A DNA stretch of 12,541 bases, from the NCBI GenBank assembly GCA_023247815.1, contig JAHFFS010000016.1, positions 1-12,541 on the forward strand. Reading direction: 5' to 3'. Positions 12,101 to 12,541 of this stretch are shown piece by piece. The notes beneath the pieces were generated by a model that was not told where the DNA came from, did not search any database, and saw nothing but the letters and a program-made list of their open reading frames with translations. Each line of letters begins with the position of its first letter. Positions within the stretch are counted from its first letter, which is position 1. Origin of the DNA: Candidatus Omnitrophota bacterium. GTDB lineage: Bacteria > Omnitrophota > Gorgyraeia > Zapsychrales > JANLHA01. Made by a program: the position numbers and the translations under genes.

Positions 12101-12541
12101 GGAGACTTTACCGTTTCTAGCCGGTTAAGGCCAGGGAGAGGTCTCACGGAAGATAATCTTAAATCGATGTTTGAAACAATGGTCGAACGATCGGCCGGTG
12201 TTTTTCTGTTTTTAAATGGCGATTACGAAGAAACGCAAAAATATAAGGAGTACATGCGGCTGCGTTTCGCGCTACGGGATTTGAGCCAAGAACAGACATT
12301 TGCCTTGATCGACGCTCATCTACAAAAATCTAAGGCCGCGAAGTTAAAGGAGATTTTGATCGCGCGGATCGATCAAGAAAAGATCTATTTGAATAATAAT
12401 GCCGCGGAGTTGTTATCGCTTTCTTGGGTAGATTGGAATCCGGCTCAAAAAGATTCAGCGGCAGAAATGCTGTTTTCCATTGATCAAAATGTGCGCAGGA
12501 GAATCGCACTGTTGATTCTCAACGCGTCCAGAGGGTTGCTG
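2..12541 (+). CDS. Internal fragment of a giant modular protein of unknown function (at least 4,180 aa, both ends outside the window)
   Basis: I translated this frame line by line and met no TAA, TAG or TGA in 4,180 codons, which cannot be chance. The product looks like real protein throughout: hydrophobic and charged residues are mixed as in soluble folds, and related modules recur in the same frame. Layout: linker, A1, A2, A3, B1, helical C, B2, A4, linker, helical D, probable B3, HEAT-like helices, acidic/basic linker, helical end. No signal peptide can be judged because the N terminus is missing. No transmembrane helix, Walker motif, protease triad or NRPS/PKS core motif was found, and cysteine is scarce (about 20). 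The first codon is GTG, but only one base precedes it and it sits in a Pro-rich linker, so I treat it as internal. The function is unknown. A scaffold, cell-surface or predation-related role is possible only by analogy with giant proteins of Omnitrophota. Confidence 0.95.
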   Translation, partial: MDSSISNPALPEPTPIVLEVKPSSVPEVIPLKPDTPTAEVAEGLAVEEPASQPVGEADHNLIIQTLDHLMGEAEKELANTPEIVKESLSLENLKVSLTFHLSGLVKSFDRGPGRGKFRNFSRLTAISHPDLKFYMLHHNGKLYFKNSISNTWSKGINPSATEKGVKYIAAEDLLANPVYRQFVRTVMIKHFSDQTIRDRIVQEESGFKAYQAKKMLKDPLEFRLPPHTAEAWAFLKNPQAGDEKRKFVVGFGEDGKGNTYKRYSFFDEIDQEGLRTNNYLFFLFTPDEVMLFNHDGLLATYPLQEAYKEAAKRNIFVDTYFIELSKRYHGWKSGYNDQRTNPDAKYKSGALIIGDNQTGIALIFSSQQEMSVQRLKHFSESYPAEPILEINATAKGYKTAVVRLGPQECYFTNGIGNPADPKQPVYIFQGNHFYIPAIARTFVDQGIVADDFLKAFGNDDYLGNARGHMAKYRNGTVTYRIIETNEWRVIQVNGQWVYRRVSYIQEMVGNVRKVLPSARSPVIYNGKNEDPILGVDRKLFQPSWLPEGMGELSRPEVIAPSSRPLEPVRPNDQIVDSLNMIAQDAEALLVSGKRSLTPRTRIQVSVGPVRVNLGFYLEGLFDAISIRQLESSPLPGFVKLIDRNDSSNFLYITTVNGLIYLRSSISSEWSQGLTPSSSQSISGLQLNQTVPFQDFVRLAIAHEFGRGEVQQEIIRDLTDWKTYRADITLDNISLGLPYIYNQLWKFLNGEDDEINARGGHKVLLMRKDEKQRGSNRYSCLKVVDEASGSVDQWLFFLDLGHELAIYDKSGLLAIYPKNELYSQQIRQNVFVNTFIQELVKAQFGWISSSNTDGEANSLYLGGGNSQVQVTFYHGIEIKSEKIKHSYQRFGWEPVGRVTNVETGYSSEIARIGENQIVFLNGIGDLSDPEQPVYVMHGKHVYAPNLVKQLGEGVVSEQFRKAFGQDRQDIFRDGKYIASEARYAVVPTDRVIPVKVNGHWVSRKVCFVHELRDGDAPYQPPTDVPVYLGEERHQELQDNSFQPYWLGTTARAEQEAKEEAGPEKGIDEIVGGQEVKGKEPRQHSEIKDEGDRQNEATKLERIWAEVHQYVKDYQGPLEFFQENSFTLGKKVIIRISPQLVNQFVLLSVSDNFEKGINVKIMIDPQDRTNFNIMAAINGSVFCRSSLAPHWNEAALKTAGERTYFSENEFLGFTDYVDFADRVIANHFRDHQHNMELLKSFDSPVFYGSLKSTAVKSGNVTFIMPTTSNKKWQAIGKVLLRMTKLGYFTALVERDDQNQLQENYRIIVNGIKRVFVFDHHGLVLTVNRPKEEGKIVTVKAPEIFESFFQDIANRRDLTNWRSIEVNDSPARIRMVGRGEVWRFSFQNRPIVKFIDQPVAGLFAPMGRIDSQTGETLTDIIYLARGHYALTAVGDWQSPQRPFYVIVGDDIDLSALGRQMPELLSEKFRAFCVVDTTENKLTNPDYKILETDKKFYRAIWNNGKVEWREIKIIIDQHSQYWKKNITNPMIALGARWWESPQYFPGELPSDDAFRPYWMPRELKDFKMAESDVTDDERFDVEHLSKIVTRAVGVMHAQKRDAPSLQALQEDIDAFNKMHLGQFAFKVAGRGEKKISLRENFLLLTLEPSERYRLQLQWDDVFGLILHCIGKQTISLGLGYHTQDASANHWRANIICRSTDFSTAEFNINRLHTWAQQHENQEIKVNVRELARVFGVIHTAVSLMAERYNIHFPERSNPGALATIEYELEQLNLPVDHQVLAPDEVDIEGQSRRMAKEIPEDVKTGLHSLLSDQGKVDEKMSFHLEDGPYVIDVWAMRLPQEDASQRNELNRKELARLNQFPGVTVNGPQPFCVVKVSIKSGSVPVAYTVLYPSGQGVRLVKSQSDEYISPQGKIYEQLTRTLENTTPRENVEKRRFYPDSFRMVDSYIVFHYLRKHFMSELNRIKAAAQAYFEIKTLMEGVPLQPEGIAYVLTHKKSETRSWSPDVVGYIELYIYYLEKHGIDIAEHYKRILKREKNNHFLAAVHLTRELRNLENCEVLTAKNLMGILAEFGFDVRALQSLLEIYFLFVDQPNAQSEVFDVALQFENYLKQGQPGLRAFLRLQTDALRYLLRSHRLNDTEYKVAELIANGHTVEEIQERTKMAAQTIKDLVNDPKLLILKPNILQSYLAEFGQPADRLGYYCNYYLFYKSRIDLYERFVELRQVHNEYSALDYLEKELAEISHYQYASRDTLVKVLSSMGYQFLGVDLNQLASLHEQIRTGTLPSSESPGVVNYLSEIITYVLDKRLTEHDPDPIALKGLMTHMDQFNNFAFTVTSQGKQILVELRARTKLKLRLEKPERFKVHLAWEDEIGLIIYLEGQKTYGFSIRQELNEEKAQVKMLIPFIDVDSLAAAQQSIKACREWCRVHHGQSIKATVKEIARQFNVNYPFLYPLVQHHGIQTELVSDPSAIEDLRREAIEIHERLEVEQGKEEIQGVDMMEMGAAALRSDEPMGVPSMGSLSAETAELSEEVLAQINDNTQKLVKAYQSDPSRFYQKMIEPRKLISRLGNFEIFFDNSLSGLIKSVYLKNTDESDLKGYRMFIDRVDPSNILFLINYQGNLILKNHRSGQCSPIIVPEQGSYTRFVSLDRMLREDAFTDFALRVKIKHLTPKLRREIVKNSDKAKGYDISHNAFQFGNLMFSTPKITSDAWKFLAKRVKRIDDNFRMKNSEYVAFAECLDDGTVTDNYLLFYDAITHVLLFDQNGLLNVYRKPLAGEETKEVSMDIFRGTFYQNLQNKEHRKIWRRKTYLPSTAVKKFMTGRHTIGGVATKSGVTLVFPFEGTANVLSPREKITVVGWGPVVEFEKSGITFTRLDRQLIVSSGLGDIDDPQMPVYICAAGFDIFLKDIAGGEFAGQIATPGFIETFALGSIRPNRYRIQKTDMQIPVYIAGMSGQGHWQSRTAYFIVDKGLDWNSQHPDLQMIDFDFSQIKESMRDVLVPYWWIDAQPEGLESKEIVPISQNERSGIKSKSSGYKKKEKIRSSAVPQGEIDRAVAETLFDLNGDNGDMEELSVEEAMPHDWSEEIDLFDETITKLKRYCSQYPEWSEIDGVDQGIIKELLYKIKRRGQRFLSDSSLRDIGGLIWSNENIARLEFLFIAGNDIQQTYLFTNRQLLRILGQEVKRSVAEFVDIIKTARANNMEDPRLLVRLLGYKTRTEQIVRMLPQFCQLRATEPSFKVSDQEIVNWLRNMEAIEQDFNHLAEATLAKEDDGLKVFVHRGTVRGPMSFGSELPIDVFKKLCKIISPPEQFDFFEAVIEDQQNRDEKFKILSTDEARAIDSSFQDFHARVIEVSRRIQPLPSISALRAVIKKVNSGFLCFRFQGGVGDQLVGSGLENLNFSFALLRVRGTDEWIFLGLMPEERLEDGIRRIFGADLLGHATSELNGKPRFERGVYAPFDVILQHHVDSNNNPEIHNYPRMEDIGTFLSSNIGNTTTMGVISSMFFSIYDATNLVKVFPHQTFASDFTEDIRRDSRKKKTFPILILEDYLENNALRIDYVREQFIAERFFSKIPFVLSEQLQSSNPVVRWHSLGLLYELSLRGILPFEDIVARYSNDPDENLQQMILVEYGAKRRQLSGKVIEAFLQSSFAAVRLKAKRIKLDLAGLSVPVIKTEENILEKIEEGELKEIAEKLLGPNFDTMFDQASQLTPDQVKALGPVVDHMLLRLLEAGKLLGEQGRPLIESAQYLALKWNHLPKNSINRGKTPSVREIAFQRLRESVYADLGQMVDEINAISQATGVIEAIVPNFGQEPMDLAVEVIERMGAMILNSADQEEKNKKFLERFNRLSVDFWVKGMRCFLLLDQKRQEAVELALKGLWLASEVATSETFQYLAPDALEFTMQIFLNVFIAFNGHDEDKADDFEVEGDIGSDAEGLDFTAESAFVSEPEPEVVSPESRQEIEAWNQKLEKLREGRDADNGHSLQVEDHELRAEVVKPTVKKAPRKKVRTFPMRSEKIGTGEKVFPDNQVSLASDHQELIASGDFTVSSRLRPGRGLTEDNLKSMFETMVERSAGVFLFLNGDYEETQKYKEYMRLRFALRDLSQEQTFALIDAHLQKSKAAKLKEILIARIDQEKIYLNNNAAELLSLSWVDWNPAQKDSAAEMLFSIDQNVRRRIALLILNASRGLL
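170..1639 (+). repeat. Module A, copy 1 (residues 57-546) of a four-copy ~470-aa protein repeat
   Basis: This copy opens with a short amphipathic helix (LIIQTLDHLMGEAEKEL, 61-77). It then alternates probable beta strands with short helices. Landmarks shared with A2-A4 are: HHNGKLYFKNSIS (137-149); a helix with FVRTVMIKHF (182-191); YLFFLF followed by NHDGLLATYP (279-302); NIFVDTYFIEL (314-324); NGIG...DPKQPVY (413-426); VNGQWVYR (492-499); and the closing PSWLP (542-546). No catalytic residues stand out. The conserved Gly, Trp, Asp-Pro and Pro-Val-Tyr positions look structural. I do not recognise the family. Homology to A2 is firm by eye: 11 of 26 residues are identical between 277-302 and 791-816. 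Confidence 0.85.
1640..1711 (+). other. Short Pro/Arg/Ser-rich linker between A1 and A2 (residues 547-570)
   Basis: About 24 residues, with prolines at 555, 560, 564, 567 and 570 and no hydrophobic core pattern. It separates the closing PSWLP of A1 from the opening helix of A2. Confidence 0.65.
1712..3139 (+). repeat. Module A, copy 2 (residues 571-1046)
   Basis: This is the copy closest to A1. Matching landmarks are: opening helix IVDSLNMIAQDAEALL (574-589); TTVNGLIYLRSSISSEW (653-669); a helix with FVRLAIAHEF (695-704); WLFFLD then SGLLAIYP (793-816); NVFVNTFIQELV (829-839); NGIGDLSDPEQPVY (920-933), identical to A1 at 10 of 14 positions; a helix with EQFRKAFG (956-963); VNGHWVSRK (996-1003); and the closing QPYWLG (1041-1046). 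The same order and near-equal spacing show that this is a full-length duplicate. The DNA is not visibly repeated, so the duplication is old. Function unknown. Confidence 0.85.
3140..3274 (+). other. Highly charged Glu/Lys/Gln-rich linker between A2 and A3 (residues 1047-1091)
   Basis: About 45 residues dominated by Glu, Lys, Gln, Gly and Asp, including ARAEQEAKEEAG and GGQEVKGKEPRQHSE. There are almost no bulky hydrophobic residues, so it is predicted to be disordered or a solvent-exposed helix. It is longer than the A1-A2 linker. Confidence 0.65.
3275..4669 (+). repeat. Module A, copy 3 (residues 1092-1556), more divergent
   Basis: The landmarks of A1 and A2 occur in the same order: AAINGSVFCRSSLAPHW (1173-1189); FTDYVDFADRVIANHF (1211-1226); YRIIVNG with FDHHGLVLTVNRP (1302-1327); EIFESFFQDI (1340-1349); VGDWQSPQRPFYVIVG (1430-1445); a helix with SEKFRAF (1462-1468); FYRAIWNNGKVEWREIKI (1492-1509); and closing FRPYWMP (1550-1556). 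It departs from A1 and A2 at the NGIG loop, which here reads TAVGDW (1428-1433); only 5 of 14 positions of that block match A2. The module is otherwise complete, so this is divergence rather than truncation. Function unknown. Confidence 0.75.
4670..4726 (+). other. Short acidic linker between A3 and B1 (residues 1557-1575)
   Basis: About 19 residues (RELKDFKMAESDVTDDERF) rich in Asp, Glu and Lys, joining the closing PYWMP of A3 to the first helix of B1. Confidence 0.5.
4727..5296 (+). repeat. Module B, copy 1 (residues 1576-1765)
   Basis: About 190 residues: an N-terminal helix (VEHLSKIVTRAVGVM), a second helix from PSLQAL (1599-1604), a probable beta region with FAFKVAGRGEKK (1619-1630) and LQLQWDDVFGLIL (1650-1662), a helix ending in TWAQQH (1709-1714), and a helix-turn-helix-like tail VNVRELARVFGVIHTAVSLM (1721-1740). 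All of these recur in B2, and the distance from the Pro of PSLQAL (1599) to the start of VRELAR (1723) is 124 residues, matching the equivalent distance in B2. The family is not recognised. The tail resembles DNA-binding helix-turn-helix segments, but the context gives no support for DNA binding. Confidence 0.8.
5387..5716 (+). other. Small, probably beta-rich segment opening region C (residues 1796-1905)
   Basis: Alternating hydrophobic stretches such as MSFHLEDGPYVIDVWAM (1816-1832) and FCVVKVSIKSGSVPVAYTVL (1867-1886) suggest a compact beta sheet, with a charged helix between them (about 1840-1855). It may be a diverged piece of an A- or B-like unit, since the overall pattern is similar, but I cannot align landmarks convincingly. 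It leads into the long helical stretch. Function unknown. Confidence 0.45.
5819..6856 (+). other. Long all-helical, alpha-solenoid-like stretch of region C (residues 1940-2285)
   Basis: About 345 residues with heptad-like hydrophobic spacing and very few prolines. A loose motif recurs: NLMGILAEFGFDVRALQSLL (2059-2078), NILQSYLAEFGQPADRLGYY (2178-2197) and TLVKVLSSMGYQF (2247-2259). Longer blocks also match: IDIAEHYKRI to LAEFGFDV resembles RIDLYERFV to LSSMGYQF, about 190 residues apart. This is the signature of a degenerate helical repeat. The L-x-x-x-G followed by a Leu-rich helix recalls mTERF, TPR or PPR consensus lines, but I cannot assign one. Such solenoids usually bind protein or nucleic acid. 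The block sits between B1 and B2. Confidence 0.6.
6407..6511 (+). other. Helix-turn-helix-like segment inside region C (residues 2136-2170)
   Basis: KVAELIANGHTVEEIQERTK followed by MAAQTIKDLV has the spacing of LuxR/sigma-region-4 type helix-turn-helix units: a helix, a Gly turn, E-I-x-E-R, then a recognition-like helix T-I-K-x-L-V. It could equally be another pair of helices of the surrounding solenoid. No neighbouring receiver or sigma domain supports a regulator. Confidence 0.35.
6863..7435 (+). repeat. Module B, copy 2 (residues 2288-2478)
   Basis: It matches B1 in order and spacing: first helix VNYLSEIITYVLDKR (2288-2302); PDPIALKGLMTHMDQF (2308-2323); FAFTVTSQGKQI (2326-2337); VHLAWEDEIGLIIYL (2359-2373); a helix ending CREWCRVHH (2416-2424); and the tail TVKEIARQFNVNYPFLYPLV (2431-2450). 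From P2308 to V2432 is 124 residues, the same as in B1. B1 and B2 therefore bracket region C, and a fourth A module follows B2. The two cysteines C2416 and C2420 are not conserved in B1, so they are unlikely to matter for the fold. Function unknown. Confidence 0.8.
7436..7576 (+). other. Glu/Met/Ser-rich linker between B2 and A4 (residues 2479-2525)
   Basis: About 47 residues: a Glu/Gln-rich start (RLEVEQGKEEIQG from 2479), then a Met, Ala and Ser-rich part (VDMMEMGAAALRSDEPMGVP) without bulky aromatics. Probably flexible. Confidence 0.6.
7577..8998 (+). repeat. Module A, copy 4 (residues 2526-2999), separated from the A1-A3 cluster
   Basis: Landmarks in order are: opening helix EVLAQINDNTQKLVKAY; INYQGNLILKN (2610-2620); FTDFALRVKIKHL (2652-2664); YLLFYD with FDQNGLLNVYRKP (2743-2768); DIFRGTFYQNL (2780-2790); SGLGDIDDPQMPVY (2877-2890), sharing 8 of 14 positions with A2 and 7 with A1; HWQSRTAYFIVD (2952-2963); and closing VPYWWID (2994-3000). 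It lies 970 residues after A3, with B1-C-B2 between them. At the GLG...DP...PVY block it is closer to A1 and A2 than A3 is, so position does not simply follow divergence. Function unknown. Confidence 0.8.
8999..9220 (+). other. Ser/Lys-rich then Asp/Glu-rich linker between A4 and helical region D (residues 3000-3073)
   Basis: A basic Ser/Lys stretch (SGIKSKSSGYKKKEKIRSS, 3020-3038) is followed by an acidic part with FDLNGDNGDMEELSVEEAM (3054-3072). The change of charge within 50 residues and the lack of hydrophobic periodicity indicate disorder. The DLNGDNGD piece recalls calcium loops but fits no loop register well. Confidence 0.55.
9221..10051 (+). other. Helical region D with four short ~30-38-residue repeats (residues 3074-3350)
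   Basis: It is predicted to be almost wholly alpha helical. Four consecutive units each begin with a small polar residue followed by a Leu-rich helix, then a second helix: DSSLRDIGGLIWSNENIARL (from 3128), TNRQLLRILGQEVKRSVAEF (from 3164), EDPRLLVRLLGYKTRTEQIV (from 3196) and SDQEIVNWLRNMEAIEQDFN (from 3234). The period of about 30-38 residues fits two-helix solenoid repeats. The third unit, with LLGYKTRTEQIVRMLPQF, recalls mTERF repeats (L-G-x(5)-I-x(3)-L/P). Region C carries similar lines, so C and D may share ancestry. A more ordinary helical part (3263-3350) follows. Family assignment is uncertain. Confidence 0.55.
10052..10516 (+). repeat. Probable divergent module B, copy 3 (residues 3351-3505)
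   Basis: Landmarks of B1 and B2 reappear in order at similar distances: PSISAL (3353-3358) against PSLQAL in B1; FRFQGGVG (3373-3380) against FAFKVAGRG; a Trp-centred strand DEWIFLGL (3404-3411) against WDDVFGLI; ILQHH (3454-3458) against the H-ending helix; and MEDIGTFL (3473-3480) against VRELARVF. The distance from P3353 to M3473 is 120 residues, compared with 124 in B1 and B2. Identity is low and there is an insertion before the tail, so this is a probable rather than certain copy. Like B2, it follows a helical solenoid. Confidence 0.5.
10517..10981 (+). other. Helical segment with HEAT-like repeats (residues 3506-3660)
   Basis: After a charged patch (RRDSRKKK, 3524-3531), helices follow with the HEAT/armadillo-type pattern in which a helix starts after S-x-x-x-V-R: LQSSNPVVRWHSLGLLYELS (3573-3592) and FLQSSFAAVRLKAKRIKLDL (3637-3656), with a probable intermediate unit (DPDENLQQMILVEYG, 3609-3623). 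The repeated L-Q-S-S...V-R is the clearest sign of duplication. HEAT repeats usually mediate protein contacts. The partner is unknown. Confidence 0.5.
10982..11707 (+). other. Helical region of unknown fold (residues 3661-3902)
   Basis: Long amphipathic helices occur, for example NILEKIEEGELKEIAEKLL (3669-3687), VVDHMLLRLLEAGKLLG (3712-3728), MDLAVEVIERMGAMIL (3806-3821) and EAVELALKGLWLASEV (3861-3876). I see no repeat that I can align and no motif. The region probably continues the alpha-solenoid of the preceding HEAT-like units and ends at a hydrophobic helix (TMQIFLNVFIAF, 3893-3904), which is too short for a membrane span. Confidence 0.45.
11708..12061 (+). other. Acidic, then basic, interdomain linker (residues 3903-4020)
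   Basis: The first part is strongly acidic and Pro-containing (HDEDKADDFEVEGDIGSDAE, then SEPEPEVVSPES). A mixed-charge helix follows at about 3950-3968. The last part is basic (KPTVKKAPRKKVRTFPMRSEK, 3988-4008 apart from its termini). This is the longest linker in the window. The basic patch could bind nucleic acid or an acidic surface, but that is speculation. Confidence 0.6.
12062..12541 (+). other. Start of another helical region, cut by the window end (residues 4021-4180)
   Basis: Helices include LKSMFETMVERSAGVFLFL (4054-4072), MRLRFALRDLSQEQTFALID (4085-4104) and KAAKLKEILIARIDQ (4111-4125). The last 25 residues, with SIDQNVRRRIALLILNASRG (4159-4178), match the HEAT-like S-x-x-x-V-R-x-x-(S/A)-L line at 3576-3592. 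The solenoid therefore probably continues downstream, and no stop codon is reached. Confidence 0.5.

Noticed and set aside
2..12541. Nonribosomal peptide or polyketide synthase, the usual reason for very large bacterial genes
   Set aside because: No carrier-protein Gly-Gly-His/Asp-Ser motif, adenylation, condensation or ketosynthase core motif appears in the translation.
2..12541. DNA-level direct repeats, CRISPR array, insertion sequence or RNA gene
   Set aside because: The A and B copies are similar only as proteins. I saw no exact spaced DNA repeats, terminal inverted repeats or tRNA-like cloverleaf, and the continuous coding frame leaves no intergenic room.

Overview
The window is the inside of one giant gene. 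On the + strand, the frame starting at base 2 (codons begin at positions equal to 2 mod 3) runs from base 2 to base 12541 without a stop: 4,180 codons, open at both ends. No start, ribosome binding site, stop, terminator or intergenic gap is visible, and I found no RNA gene, mobile element or CRISPR array. Every shorter open frame on either strand lies inside this frame and looks like a shadow of it. Base composition is roughly 45% GC by sampling.

The translated protein is modular. Residue n below occupies bases 3n-1 to 3n+1. The order is: a Pro/Glu-rich linker (1-56); three consecutive copies of a ~470-residue module 'A' (A1 57-546, A2 571-1046, A3 1092-1556); a ~190-residue module 'B' (B1 1576-1765); a segment 'C' with a small probably beta-rich part and a long all-helical part (about 1796-2285); a second B (B2 2288-2478); a fourth A (A4 2526-2999); a charged linker; a helical segment 'D' (3074-3350); a probable third, more divergent B (B3 3351-3505); HEAT-like and other helices (3506-3902); a strongly acidic then basic linker (3903-4020); and a helical region that runs off the end of the window. 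The A copies align by eye over their full length through five or six shared landmarks, although their DNA no longer looks repeated, so the duplications are old.

I do not recognise a known enzyme or named family. There are no NRPS/PKS motifs, no obvious catalytic or nucleotide-binding signature, no convincing transmembrane helix, and only about 20 cysteines in 4,180 residues. The folded modules are separated by low-complexity Pro/Glu/Lys/Ser-rich linkers, so the protein reads as a beads-on-a-string scaffold combining probably beta-rich repeats with alpha-solenoid stretches.

Organism: giant single-ORF proteins of this kind are known from several bacterial groups, especially the Omnitrophota (former OP3), where uncharacterised proteins of tens of thousands of residues have been described. 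Moderate GC, the standard genetic code and anonymous repeats fit that source. This is inference from gene type, not from a marker gene, since the window contains none. With a single gene visible, nothing can be said about operon partners or regulation.
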